Notes under the pieces: generated by a model
The model's input: the letters and a program-made list of their open reading frames with translations, nothing else
What the model was told of the DNA's origin: nothing
The model's database searches: none
Translations under genes and position numbers: made by a program
DNA from: CAWAVN01 sp963825075
GTDB lineage: Bacteria; Planctomycetota; Planctomycetia; Planctomycetales; Planctomycetaceae
Assembly (NCBI GenBank): GCA_963825075.1
Contig: CAWGRX010000038.1
Span: 124,001-188,000 of the forward strand
Direction: 5' to 3'
DNA length: 64,000 nt
Part shown: in pieces, positions 26,813 through 35,988 of the stretch
How the letters are laid out: each line of letters opens with the position of its first letter
How positions within the stretch are numbered: the first letter of the stretch is position 1

Positions 26813-29272
26813 ATGCCACGGTTTTTTGTGAATGCCCCGTCCCGCCGCGGGTGCGTGTTTGGCGGTTTGAGCCTTGTGGCCACTGTCCTCGTCGCCTCGA
26901 GTGTGTTCGCCGCGGCTCCTGGAAAGATCGTGGTGGAGCCGGTGAAGTTTGAGCTGCACGGCAAACGCGCCCGGCAACAGCTCGTCGTCACCAGTGTATT
27001 CGGGGAAAACGACCTCCGGGATGCGACGCACACCGCAGAGTTCACATCCTCCAATCCCGACGTGGTTCGCGTGGAAAACGGCGTGGCCTTTCCGGTGGCG
27101 GGCGGCAGTGCCCAGGTGCACGTCAAATTGGACAATTTGGAAGCCGTCGCCGAGGTCACGGTCTCGGCGATGGAAGAGCCCGATCCGGTGAGCTTCAAAA
27201 ACGAAATCCTCGCGGCCCTCACCAAAGCCGGCTGCAACATGGGGGCCTGTCACGGTTCGCCTTCGGGAAAAGCGGGGTTTCGGCTGTCGCTCCGCGGGTT
27301 TGATCCCGAACTCGATCTGCTCACGCTCCGCACCGAATTCTACGGCCGGCGGACCAACATTCTCGCTCCCGAAGACAGCCTGATCCTCCGCAAAGGTCTG
27401 ATGAAAGTCGCCCACGGCGGCGGTCGGCGGCTGAAACAAGACGGTCCCGCTTACAGCGTTCTCCGCGATTGGATCGGCGAAGGCATGCAGGTCGATGCGG
27501 CCGATGTGCCGAACCTCGTCAAGATCGAAGTCCATCCGAAAAAACGCATCTTCCAACCCGGAGCCGACCGCCAGCAGCTTCAGGTCACCGGCTATTTCAG
27601 CGATGGAAAAAACCGCGATTTGACCGCGCTCACCAGCTTCAGTTCCTCGAATGAAAGCGTGGGCACGGCGACGCCTGCGGGCGTCGTCGAGCGCGGCGGA
27701 CGTGGGGAAACGGCGATCCTCTGCCGCTACCTGGGCCGGATGGCGACCAGCGAAATCACCTTCCTCGAAGAAGTCCCCGGCTTCGCCTGGAACAATCCTC
27801 CGGAAGCGAACTTCATCGATCACCTGTCGTTCGCGAAGCTCAAGCAGCTCAAAATTCTGCCCTCGGACCTGTGTACCGATGAGGAGTTCCTCCGCCGGGC
27901 CTATCTCGACACTTGCGGCCGATTGCCCAAGATCGAAGAAACCGAAGCCTTCCTCAAAGACGATCGCCCGGATAAGCGGACGAAACTCGTTGACACACTC
28001 CTGGCGAGCCGGGATTTCGCCGAGTTCTGGACGCTCAAGTGGAGCGATGTGCTCCGCTCGAAGAGCAAGCGGCTGGAATCGGCGGGCGTGCAAAAGTTCC
28101 ACCGCTGGATTTACGACAGCATCTATCACGACCAGCCCTTGGACGAGTTCGCCCGCGACCTCTTGACCGCCAGCGGGAGCGTCTATGAAAACCCGCCGGC
28201 GAGCTACTGGCGAATCAGCCGCGATCCCAACGATTCGGTCGAAACCACGGCCCAGTTGTTTTTGGGGATCCGCATGCAGTGCGCCAAATGCCACAACCAT
28301 CCGTTCGAGCGCTGGTCGCAGGACAACTACTACGGCGTGGCGGCGGCGTTTGCCCGCATCGGCCGCAAGAAAGGCCCCCGCCCCGACGAAGAAATCATCT
28401 TTGCCCAGAACTCCGGCGAGATCAAACAGCCCCGCACCGGCCAGACCATGCCGGTGCATCTCCTGCTCGAAGGCGACGTCAAAGTCCCGGGCGATCAGGA
28501 TCGCCGGGACGTGTTCGCCGAGTGGCTCACGCGAGCGGATAATCCCTTCTTCGCGAAAGCCTCGGTCAACCGGATTTGGGGCCACCTGATGGGCCGGGGG
28601 CTGGTGGAGCCGGTCGATGACTTCCGCGACTCCAACCCGCCTTCCAACGCGGAGCTATTGGACGAACTCGCGAAGCAATTCGTCAAGCACGGTTTCAGCC
28701 GGAAGTGGGCCATCCGCGAAATTATGACCAGCCGGACTTATCAGCTTTCCTCCCGGTCGAACAAGTTCAACGCCGACGATGAAATCTATCCCTCGCACGC
28801 CGCCACCCGGCTCTTGACCGCGGAGCAGTTGCTCGACTCCATCTGCCAGGTCACCGGCGTCGATGAGAACTTCCGCGGCGTCCCGGCGGGCACGCGGGCG
28901 GTCGAACTCGCCGACCCGCCCACAAACAACTATTTCCTCAAGGTCTTCGGCCAACCGCAGCGGGAGATGGCTTGCCAATGCGAGCGCTCCAGCGAATCCA
29001 ACCTCTCGCAGGCGCTGCAAATGATCAACGGCCCCGTCGTCCACAACAAACTCCGCGACGGCAATAGCCGAATTGCATCGCTCCTCAAGGCCAATAAGAG
29101 CGACGAAGAAATCGTGGAAACGCTGTACCTCGCTGCCGTCTCCCGCAAACCGAACAAAGCCGAACTGGCCGCCGCCAAACAGCACATCGCGGGCAACAGC
29201 GACCGCAAACTGGCGCTGGAAGACATCGGCTGGGCGATTCTGAACACGAAGGAGTTCCTGTTCCAGCATTGA
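26813..29272 (+). CDS. BIG2-DUF1549-DUF1553 protein (planctomycete-specific exported protein)
   Basis: The start at ATG 26813 follows GGAG by 6 bases; another ATG lies 12 bases upstream. A signal/anchor segment (GGLSLVATVLVASSVFAAA) leads into a BIG2-like Ig domain (~30-125). Next is AGCNMGACHGSPSGKAGF, the CX4CH pattern of this family, which is not a canonical CXXCH haem site. A second Ig-like stretch follows. DUF1549 (~335-545) has FIDHLSFAKLKQLKILPSDL and MQCAKCHNHPFERWSQDNYY, whose CAKCH does fit CXXCH. DUF1553 (~560-800) has ADNPFFAKASVNRIWGHLMG and SRKWAIREIMTSRTYQLSSR. The usual DUF1501 partner is not adjacent. The family's biochemical role is not established. Confidence 0.9.
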   Translation: MPRFFVNAPSRRGCVFGGLSLVATVLVASSVFAAAPGKIVVEPVKFELHGKRARQQLVVTSVFGENDLRDATHTAEFTSSNPDVVRVENGVAFPVAGGSAQVHVKLDNLEAVAEVTVSAMEEPDPVSFKNEILAALTKAGCNMGACHGSPSGKAGFRLSLRGFDPELDLLTLRTEFYGRRTNILAPEDSLILRKGLMKVAHGGGRRLKQDGPAYSVLRDWIGEGMQVDAADVPNLVKIEVHPKKRIFQPGADRQQLQVTGYFSDGKNRDLTALTSFSSSNESVGTATPAGVVERGGRGETAILCRYLGRMATSEITFLEEVPGFAWNNPPEANFIDHLSFAKLKQLKILPSDLCTDEEFLRRAYLDTCGRLPKIEETEAFLKDDRPDKRTKLVDTLLASRDFAEFWTLKWSDVLRSKSKRLESAGVQKFHRWIYDSIYHDQPLDEFARDLLTASGSVYENPPASYWRISRDPNDSVETTAQLFLGIRMQCAKCHNHPFERWSQDNYYGVAAAFARIGRKKGPRPDEEIIFAQNSGEIKQPRTGQTMPVHLLLEGDVKVPGDQDRRDVFAEWLTRADNPFFAKASVNRIWGHLMGRGLVEPVDDFRDSNPPSNAELLDELAKQFVKHGFSRKWAIREIMTSRTYQLSSRSNKFNADDEIYPSHAATRLLTAEQLLDSICQVTGVDENFRGVPAGTRAVELADPPTNNYFLKVFGQPQREMACQCERSSESNLSQALQMINGPVVHNKLRDGNSRIASLLKANKSDEEIVETLYLAAVSRKPNKAELAAAKQHIAGNSDRKLALEDIGWAILNTKEFLFQH

Positions 29273-29473
29273 TTTTGTGCATGACGAGTTCTCAGAGTGG
29301 GCATCGGTTATTGGGGGCTTCTTGTCTCCTAACAATCGATGCCCATCGCTTTTGTCTCAAGCGGAACCAATTGTAAGTCGCCGAACGGTTTCAATCGTTC
29401 TCGGCTTTGTGTTGCTGATCGAGTATAATGGAGACGGGATCCAACGAGGCCGCGTATCTTGGGTGAGAAAGCC

Positions 29474-30019
29474 ATGAGCACCGCACGCCGATACATACCG
29501 CATTATACCTATGCCGATTACGAACAATGGGAAGGCGACTGGGAACTTTGGCAGGGCATCCCGGTCGCGATGACACCCAGTCCGTTTAGCCCACATCAGA
29601 ACTATTCCTACCGAATTACCCGAGCACTCTGGGACGGAATCGAAGCGGCGAAATGCGAGGCCGTGGTGCTCCAAGATGTCGATTGGATCATTTCGGACGA
29701 CACCATCGTCCGGCCGGACATCCTGGTTTTATGCGGCGAAGTTCCTGAGCGGCACGTAACCCAGGCCCCTGCCCTCATCGTCGAAATTCTCTCCCCCTCA
29801 ACCGCCGAGCGGGACCGCAATGAGAAGCTCAGGCTCTATGAGGACCACGGCGTCAATTACTACCTGATTGTCGATCCCAACGAGCACACCTTCGAAGCCT
29901 ATCACCGCGACGAAGACGGCGAATATCAGCCAGTCCAGCCCGGAAACGCCGGAAACGGCTACCAGTTTACCCTCTGTGAAGACTGCCGAATCCGGTTGGA
30001 TGTAGAGTCGATCTTTTAG
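29474..30019 (+). CDS. Uma2-family (DUF820) nuclease-like protein
   Basis: The start is the ATG at 29474, after a GTGAGAAAG stretch. The 181-residue protein shows the Uma2 core: YTYADYEQWEGDWELWQGIP at the N-terminus, the conserved Asp in IVRPDILVLCG, the E-hydrophobic strand LIVEILSPSTAERD with K in RNEKLRLYEDHGVNYYLIVD, and then DPNEHTFEAYHRDEDGE. It resembles the PD-(D/E)XK fold of the 15316 gene but is clearly diverged. It lies at the boundary between the GC-rich PSD1 locus and the AT-richer glycosylation island. Confidence 0.85.
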   Translation: MSTARRYIPHYTYADYEQWEGDWELWQGIPVAMTPSPFSPHQNYSYRITRALWDGIEAAKCEAVVLQDVDWIISDDTIVRPDILVLCGEVPERHVTQAPALIVEILSPSTAERDRNEKLRLYEDHGVNYYLIVDPNEHTFEAYHRDEDGEYQPVQPGNAGNGYQFTLCEDCRIRLDVESIF

Positions 30020-30117
30020 CGACCAGATGTCAGTCGGCCCCGACATCGACTGACGTTACGGCTTTACTGACATGTGAACACATTTGCAAACAATTCTGTG
30101 ATGACCTGGGGATTTTT

Positions 30118-31674
30118 GTGAGTAAGTTTTATTTCTCCATTCCGGAAGCAGTGAGCAGAATCGGATCCCTGTTAGATCGAGTTGTATACCCGATGGCAGT
30201 CATAGTGGTTCCCTTTTGTGGGTTTCTCATCTTGGTACTTGGGTTCTGGTTAATCGCAGCTGTCCCGTCTGACATCCGTGGAGTTGAATGCAATGTTTTA
30301 TTCACAATTCAGAAAGCTCTTACCGACACGCCTCTTTACACAAGCCCTAGCCATTTGCCTTATGATGTCGCCCAATACTCACCATTCTTTTACATCGTAT
30401 GCATTTCCATCAGTCAGGCGTTGAACTTATCACCAGCGAACCCAATACCAATTTGTATCGTGGCGCGAAGCGTCTCTCTCGGTTGCTCAATCCTTGCATT
30501 TACGGTGCTATACAATATCCAAGTACGCGACCTTCGTGTTCCACGTTGTTTTGCAATCGTAGCTACCATTTTTGCATTTGCTGTGTGTTCACCATGGCTA
30601 TTTCTAGCCCGTCCAGATGCACTCATGTACTGTTTTGTTATTAGTTCGATATCATTTCTTTTGAAAGCGGAGCGGTTTAATGGAAGACGCCATTTTGCAT
30701 GCATCGCAATTTCCGCTATCCTTGCGCTGGCCGCAATTGCTGCCAAACAAAATGGTGCGGTCACTGTGGTGATTCTTTTGACCAGTTTGTTACTGAGTGG
30801 AAGAAGGCGAGATTTTTTTGTGTGCGCAACAATTGTTTTCTGTGCAGGAGTGCTCATATCACTTATATGTGTGGGGATGTGGCCATCCTTGTCAGAAAAC
30901 ATCGTCGATGGCGTCAACAACGGGATTGATCTCGAAAATGCAATCAAAAAGACATATGGAAGAACTCTCAACATGTTTAGCTTTCCATTAGCGCTTGGTG
31001 TAATTATTGTATTAAACTGGGCAAAACTTACCTATCCTGAACGGACTCTTGCCCATAACCTCCTAATAGTAACAATTCCTCTGATGATGATAAGCGCTAT
31101 TGTAAGTGGTTTAAAGGTTGGTTCTGCTGAAGGGTATTTCAATGAAACCCTTATATTTTCGAGTGTGGCGAGTTGCTGGTTTCTTTCGTCTCAATATGCT
31201 GAAAGAGATGGAGTGTTTTGCAAAACAGTTGCTTGTTTCCTCCTTCTCTTTATGCCGTTTTGGACGGGTAGTCAATGGTATGAATACTATTGGAACAAAA
31301 CACTACCAGCCACCTCCTTCCTAAGGCAACCAGTTGATTCGTTTTCTTCCCAGGAATATCGTTCGACTGCAACATATGTGCGACAGAAAATGAATCGCCA
31401 TCCCGGGGGTCTAGTGATTTCGTGGGAACTACCTATGAATAACTTTTTGCCGCAATACTGTATACTCCCTCAAAAGGAAGTGTTATTCTTTATGTACCAA
31501 CAAGGTGTTGTCGATTTTTCAGAGTTTAAGCGCTGTGTCCATGAAGGCCGAATCAAATATGGTATAAGCCGCGGTAAAAAGCTCCCTCGCAAGTTGTTTG
31601 GAATCCAGTTGCCGACGTCGAAAGTCGAATTTCAGGAAGGCTCTCTTCGCGTGTTTCGGTTTGAGGAAAGGTAG
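30118..31674 (+). CDS. Polytopic membrane protein, GT-C glycosyltransferase-like
   Basis: This is a 518-residue protein starting at a GTG. About ten membrane helices cover residues 20-430, for example MAVIVVPFCGFLILVLGFWL, SVSLGCSILAFTVLYNIQV and FAIVATIFAFAVCSPWLFLA. The soluble C-terminal ~100 residues (SQEYRSTATYVRQKMNRHPG...FRFEER) match the extracytoplasmic part of ArnT/PMT-type GT-C enzymes in layout. The ALARPDALMYC region after the fourth helix is a typical GT-C 'RPD' loop. It would use a polyprenyl-phosphate sugar as donor, which fits the next gene. The gene is noticeably AT-richer than its surroundings. The acceptor is unknown. Confidence 0.65.
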   Translation: MSKFYFSIPEAVSRIGSLLDRVVYPMAVIVVPFCGFLILVLGFWLIAAVPSDIRGVECNVLFTIQKALTDTPLYTSPSHLPYDVAQYSPFFYIVCISISQALNLSPANPIPICIVARSVSLGCSILAFTVLYNIQVRDLRVPRCFAIVATIFAFAVCSPWLFLARPDALMYCFVISSISFLLKAERFNGRRHFACIAISAILALAAIAAKQNGAVTVVILLTSLLLSGRRRDFFVCATIVFCAGVLISLICVGMWPSLSENIVDGVNNGIDLENAIKKTYGRTLNMFSFPLALGVIIVLNWAKLTYPERTLAHNLLIVTIPLMMISAIVSGLKVGSAEGYFNETLIFSSVASCWFLSSQYAERDGVFCKTVACFLLLFMPFWTGSQWYEYYWNKTLPATSFLRQPVDSFSSQEYRSTATYVRQKMNRHPGGLVISWELPMNNFLPQYCILPQKEVLFFMYQQGVVDFSEFKRCVHEGRIKYGISRGKKLPRKLFGIQLPTSKVEFQEGSLRVFRFEER

Positions 31675-31684
31675 CGTCTCAATT

Positions 31685-32655
31685 GTGTCTCGTTCTAGCA
31701 GCCTTCAGATAATCATGCCTGTGTTCAATGACTGGGAATCAGTCAAACGACTGTTGCCCCGCATCGCAGAACAACTTCAAGTGGCTAATGCCCATGCCGA
31801 TGTTCTATTGGTGGATGATGGGTCGAAGGAACGGCCACCTTCTGATTGGGGAGATGGGATCAATGAGCACCTCCGAACTGTGCGAATTGTGCGATTATAC
31901 CGAAATGTTGGACACCAGCGAGCGATTTGCATGGCCCTCTGCTTTCTTCGCACTGAGTCGGATTGGCGCGTGTCCTTGTTATGGATGCCGACGGGGAGGA
32001 TGATCCAGTCGACATACCTCGCTTGTTGAAAGAGATGGATGGCAACAAGGATGTTCGAATTGTGTTTGCTGAACGAGCTAAACGTTCAGAAGGAGTGGTA
32101 TTCTCGTTGTTTTACATCATTTATCGCTTACTTCATCGTGTGCTCGTGGGGCATCGAGTGCGTGTGGGTAATTTTAGCGTGATGAACCGTGAATGTCTTG
32201 AGAGCCTTTGCACATCTTCAGAGCTGTGGAATCATTACGCAGCGTCGGCGTTCGCGACTCGCCAGTCAATGTTATTTGTTAAAACGAATCGTGCACGTCG
32301 ATTAGCAGGCAAATCAAAGATGAGTTTTCCATCTCTAGTCATGCACGGTCTTAGTGCATTGTCGGTGTTCTCCGACCGAATAAGCACACGATTGTTGATC
32401 GCGTCGGGAATTGGAATGTTGATAACGGCCATTGGTATGGTGGTCGTAACGGCAATACGCTTGACAACAGGCTATGCAATTCCTGGATGGGCAACTAATG
32501 CTTTTGGAATTCTTACGATCCTACTCGTGCAGATTGTCACATTCATGTTGACGTTTTGCTTTTTGATTCTATTTACGCGCGGGTTCAGCCCGTTCGTTCC
32601 TGTCCGTGACTTTAAATTCTATATTCGACAAGTTGATGAGGTGTGGCGTGGATAG
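31685..32655 (+). CDS. Polyprenyl-phosphate glycosyltransferase-like GT2 (GtrB/DPM1 type), one frame break
   Basis: The start is probably the GTG at 31685, 8 bases after the preceding stop. The GT2 domain begins SLQIIMPVFNDWESVKRLLP and continues with DVLLVDDGSKERP and LYRNVGHQRAICMAL. The DXD-type motif VLVMDADGEDDPVDIPRLLK appears in a different frame after a one-base break near 31955-31985. The second part continues through FAERAKRSEGVVFSLFYIIY and NFSVMNRECLESL to two C-terminal membrane helices (LLIASGIGMLITAIGMVVV; ILTILLVQIVTFMLTFCFLI). That is the layout of GtrB/ArnC-like enzymes that charge undecaprenyl phosphate with a sugar. It would supply the donor to the GT-C-like neighbour. Confidence 0.8.
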
Positions 32656-33361
32656 CGTTCCTGACAAGCATATAGAGTACCTCGGCGACGAATTAGAGAT
32701 TTTTCAGGCTGCCGTAAACTGGAAGCGTTATCTTGCCTCACGGATTCGTTCGTTTGTGAATGGCGATGTAGTGGAGGTTGGTGCAGGATTAGGAGCGAAC
32801 GTAAATTACTTTTATCGCAACGACCTCACAAGTTGGGTCTCGTTGGAGCCGGACAGGCGATTGTGCGAGGAGTTTCGTGGTAGGCAATCTGAGGGAACAA
32901 TTCCTGCCGTGTGTGATCTCGTAAATGGCACCTTTAATGCTTTGTCCCCAGATAGGTTTTTTGATACCATTCTTTACATTGATGTCCTCGAACATATTGA
33001 AAATGACAAGGCAGAATTTGATCACGCGTTCCGACGATTAAATGCGGGCGGCCACCTTGTCATTCTTTGCCCGGCTCATCGTTTTTTGTTTTCACCTTTC
33101 GATAAAGCGATCGGTCACTTTCGTCGTTACAATATACGCATGTATAAACAGTTGTCGGACCACAAACCGCTCAAAATCGAGTATCTGGATAGTGTTGGAA
33201 TGTGCGCATCTATCGCAAATAAGGTTTTATTGAGACAACGCTATCCAAACGAGAATCAAATTGCTTTTTGGGATCGTCTTCTCGTCCCCTTATCGTCGCT
33301 CCTTGATACCTTAAGCTTTCGGCTAGTGGGGAAGTCGATCCTCGGGATTTGGCGACGGTAG
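32636..33361 (+). CDS. Class I SAM-dependent methyltransferase
   Basis: The start is taken as the ATG at 32636, overlapping the end of the GT2 gene by 20 bases; a GTG at 32648 is an alternative. About 241 residues. Motif I is VVEVGAGLGANVNYFY (residues ~40-55), followed by an acidic strand end WVSLEPDRRL. DTILYIDVLEHIENDKAEFD is the motif II region, and LNAGGHLVILCPAHRFLFSP is the motif III region. The C-terminal IGHFRRYN stretch is typical of Methyltransf_11/23 enzymes acting in sugar or lipid-linked glycan pathways. It forms a compact operon with the two preceding glycosyltransferase genes. Confidence 0.82.
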   Translation: MRCGVDSVPDKHIEYLGDELEIFQAAVNWKRYLASRIRSFVNGDVVEVGAGLGANVNYFYRNDLTSWVSLEPDRRLCEEFRGRQSEGTIPAVCDLVNGTFNALSPDRFFDTILYIDVLEHIENDKAEFDHAFRRLNAGGHLVILCPAHRFLFSPFDKAIGHFRRYNIRMYKQLSDHKPLKIEYLDSVGMCASIANKVLLRQRYPNENQIAFWDRLLVPLSSLLDTLSFRLVGKSILGIWRR

Positions 33362-33868
33362 GCGTAGGTGACCGATTTGCTTGCAACTTTATACTGCCGA
33401 TTGTAGATACCTAATCTTAGGCCGATGGTAGGTAGCGGACATTGTACTCACGAGAGTGTAACTGCTCGTCCGGCGCACATTTCGAGGGTTTAGGCAATCC
33501 TGGCAAGACAAAAATACGTGAAAAATCCCTGAAAATACAGGTGTTTCACTCCTTTTGTTCAAAATCGCGGCTAACAGTCGCTAGTAACAAAAGTCGAGAT
33601 AGTGATAAATGCCCACTATTCTATCGAGGTGTTGGAGTCTGAATCTGCTGAAAAACACCTGAAAAAACTGGTCTGGAACTGAACAGTTTTGCGCATTCGG
33701 GTGAGCAGTTACACTCTACTCACGATGAACGGTGATCCAAACCGAAACGCGACAAACCCTGGCGGAATAATGACTCCGTCAGGGTTCTTTTGGTTTCGGG
33801 TCGCGAGCATCATCAGGTATGCGATTTCACCGCCTGGCCTCGCACGAAGCCAATAGCAATACGGATCT
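33362..33868. other. Non-coding region containing a MITE-like element
   Basis: No gene is seen in this ~500 bp. The central 255 bp (33458-33712) is bracketed by inverted repeats and described separately. The remainder ends at the convergent Gly/Tyr/Cys-repeat gene. Confidence 0.55.
33458..33712. mobile_element. MITE-like element with IS66-resembling ends
   Basis: AGAGTGTAACTGCTC on the left and its exact complement on the right frame 255 bp with no coding capacity. Reading inward, both ends start GTAACTGCTC; the right end continues GTAACTGCTCAC, close to the GTAACCGTTCAC ends of the full IS66-like element at 9169-10708. I find no 8-bp duplication outside the GTAA boundary, which weakens the case. 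Confidence 0.45.
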
Positions 33869-34339
33869 TTAAAACGGAGGGACATTCCAATAGGCGGGCA
33901 TGCCCCTATAGCCGGAATATCCTGAGTAGCCTGAGCCGCCCGAATAGGCCGGGACCGTGGCGGGTGCGGGACTGCTGCAAGTCGGTGCGGGCCTGCAACA
34001 GTTGACCGCCGGGGCCGCACAGGATGTTCCGCAGGCATTCCAACGGCGGACCGGCTGATACTGGTAAGTCGCCCGGGCGGAACAATAGCCGTAACCGCAT
34101 GACGACCAGCCGCGTCCGCAGTAGCCCGACCCGCCATAGTACCCCGTGTGGCAAACCGGTCCACGACCGCAATAACCACCGTAGCCACAATAACCACCGT
34201 AGCCGCAATAACCACCGTAGCCACAATAGCCCACGTAATCGTCATCGTCAAAATCGCCCAAGGCCGGCCGGCTTTGGAACTGGGACACTGCGAAAGCCAA
34301 GATTCCCAGACCGGCTAACAACAGAAATTTCCGCGCCAT
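33869..34339 (-). CDS. Secreted Gly/Tyr/Cys-repeat protein
   Basis: This is a 156-residue protein. A signal peptide (MARKFLLLAGLGILAFAVSQ...ALG-D) is followed by an acidic DFDDDDYVG stretch. Then come four tandem YCGYGG-type units, a Cys/Gly/Tyr-rich middle, two CC/C pairs (TSCAAPAVNCCRPAPTCSSP), and a C-terminal GGSGYSGYSGYRGMPAYWN segment. There are about 20 cysteines, enough for extensive disulfide or metal cross-linking. I know no enzyme domain here. The composition resembles structural shell, silk or coat proteins and Cys-rich planctomycete surface proteins. A good GGAGAGAG stretch precedes the ATG. Confidence 0.7.
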   Translation of the reverse strand: MARKFLLLAGLGILAFAVSQFQSRPALGDFDDDDYVGYCGYGGYCGYGGYCGYGGYCGRGPVCHTGYYGGSGYCGRGWSSCGYGYCSARATYQYQPVRRWNACGTSCAAPAVNCCRPAPTCSSPAPATVPAYSGGSGYSGYSGYRGMPAYWNVPPF

Positions 34340-34587
34340 GTCACTCTCTCCTTCGGATTGTAAGAACGGAATTCGTTAGGCACCACAATGGGAGGTTTAG
34401 GAAACCTAGCGCTCAACTTACCTTGCTCAATCCGAGTGTCAATAAGGAAATAGTGAGATTGTGGGCAATAGGGCAATTTTACAGCCTACACCAGCGGTGA
34501 GGCCTGGGTAAAAACCTGGGAAAACGAGATTTCCCTGCAACAATCCCCGGTAAAGATGGCGAAGGCCAGGAACGATTTGCAACGGAG

Positions 34588-35442
34588 TTAGCGAAACAGC
34601 AGCGGGGCGAAGTGATACAAGTCCACCTTCCAGACGCCGAAGTCGTGGCCGCCCGAATCGATCTGCCAGACGTGGGGCACATTCTTTGGTTCGAGCGCCT
34701 CGTGGAAGTCCCGGCTGATTCGCATTAACCGGTCGCGGTCTCCGCAGGAGATCCACAACAGTTTCAGCTTCTTAGAGGCGTCGGCCGCAACTTTCAGCAG
34801 GTCGTCCGCCCTTTTCGTGTTCGGAGCGGACGAGAACCCGCCCACCCAGGCGAACGTATCCAGGTGGGTCAGCCCGAAGTTGAGCGACTGCCCGCCGCCC
34901 ATCGACAGCCCGGCCAAAGCTCGCGACTCCCGGCCCGCCTTCACGGAGTAGGTCTTCTCGATGAAGGGGATCAGATCGTCGAGCAGATCCTTCTCGAACG
35001 CGGCGAAGGCCGGCGACTGCCGGGGGATCGGATCCCGAGCCGTCACGTCTTTCGACGCCCGGCCGTTGGGGAAGACGACGATCATTGGCACGAGTTTTTT
35101 GTCGGCGTAAAGGTTGTCCAGGATCACGTTCGCCGAACCGCCCCGCGTCCATTCGTATTCGTTGCCGCCGATGCCGTGAAGCAGGTAGAGCACGGGATAC
35201 TTCTTATCCGCCGCGTAACCCGGGGGCGTGTAAACCTGGGCCTTGCGCTTCACGCCGACCGTTGTCGAATCGTACTCGACGGTCTCCAGTTTGCCGCGGT
35301 CGATCCCGTCGCGGCGGGCGTCGAAACCTTTGGGCGGTGGGGAGAATTTTTCCGCCTTCTCGTCCGTTTCGCGACCCGGTTGCGCCAGGGCCGGCTCCAT
35401 CACCAATATCCCCAGCAACATTAGTGGCAACATCCATCGCAT
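34588..35442 (-). CDS. Secreted esterase, CE1 / esterase D-like alpha/beta hydrolase
   Basis: This 284-residue protein has a signal peptide (MRWMLPLMLLGILVMEPALA). The fold markers are RKAQVYTPPGYAADKKYPVL, YLLHGIGGNEYEW (oxyanion loop), the nucleophile elbow in RALAGLSMGGGQSLNFGL (Ser of GLSMG, about residue 170), and a C-terminal GGHDFGVWKVDLYHFAPLLF carrying the catalytic His. This is the PF00756 family, which includes acetylxylan and feruloyl esterases and enterochelin esterase. Secretion plus family suggest deacylation of plant or algal polysaccharide, but the substrate is not shown by the sequence. It is monocistronic. Confidence 0.87.
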   Translation of the reverse strand: MRWMLPLMLLGILVMEPALAQPGRETDEKAEKFSPPPKGFDARRDGIDRGKLETVEYDSTTVGVKRKAQVYTPPGYAADKKYPVLYLLHGIGGNEYEWTRGGSANVILDNLYADKKLVPMIVVFPNGRASKDVTARDPIPRQSPAFAAFEKDLLDDLIPFIEKTYSVKAGRESRALAGLSMGGGQSLNFGLTHLDTFAWVGGFSSAPNTKRADDLLKVAADASKKLKLLWISCGDRDRLMRISRDFHEALEPKNVPHVWQIDSGGHDFGVWKVDLYHFAPLLFR

Positions 35443-35499
35443 TCTTGCACCTCAATCATGAGAAGGCCCCACGGAACGCATAAGCAACCAAAACGGCCG

Positions 35500-35808
35500 T
35501 TACGCCTTTTTTCGCCTGGATCGCCTCTGCGGGCGGATCGGCTTCAGGATGATCGTTTCCATCTCGGCATCCTCCGCTTCACATTCGTCGGCGGCGTACG
35601 ACATCAAAGTCCTGAAAAGCCGCAGGAAGAACTCGACGGAGTAGCCCAGCGTGACGATTCCGATCAACATGCCCATGCCGAGGCTGACGCCGGGAATGAT
35701 CGAATGCAAAAGGAAGCCGATCCCGAATCCCAGCGCCCCGAAGAGGGTGAGGAACAGGAGAAAAACCAAGAGGATTATAAGAATCGGAATCATCGTGTCT
35801 CGGACCAT
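35500..35808 (-). CDS. Small two-helix membrane protein
   Basis: I do not recognise this 102-residue protein. It has two or three hydrophobic helices (MIPILIILLVFLLFLTLFGA; LGFGIGFLLHSIIPGVSLGM; MLIGIVTLGYSVEFFLRLF), then an acidic segment (ADECEAEDAEMETI) and a basic end (RPQRRSRRKKA). A start at M6 (35793) is also possible. It lies between the esterase and another small unknown on the same strand. The clean hydrophobic pattern supports a real gene. Confidence 0.55.
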   Translation of the reverse strand: MVRDTMIPILIILLVFLLFLTLFGALGFGIGFLLHSIIPGVSLGMGMLIGIVTLGYSVEFFLRLFRTLMSYAADECEAEDAEMETIILKPIRPQRRSRRKKA

Positions 35809-35988
35809 CCATGAGAAGGGGGTGAAAATTGTTTCGAGAGCCTTTCCCTGAAGCGCGGCGGGCTTCAGTGTTTTCCCAACAGGGGCTGATTGTATCAGGG
35901 ACGCTTGGCGATGCGAAGCCTTGCGAGAGAGCGTTCCCAGCTATCGGCCGCGGACGGAGCGCGGGGGAAATGTTGTCCGTCGCAATCG

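Noticed and set aside
27229..27252. Possible c-type haem site in the BIG2/DUF1549 protein (CNMGACH)
   Set aside because: The spacing is CX4CH, not CXXCH, and is a family feature without demonstrated haem. The later CAKCH fits CXXCH but lies inside DUF1549.
26774..28585. 603-codon minus-strand frame opposite the DUF1549/DUF1553 gene
   Set aside because: The plus-strand gene has full family signatures; the antisense frame has none.
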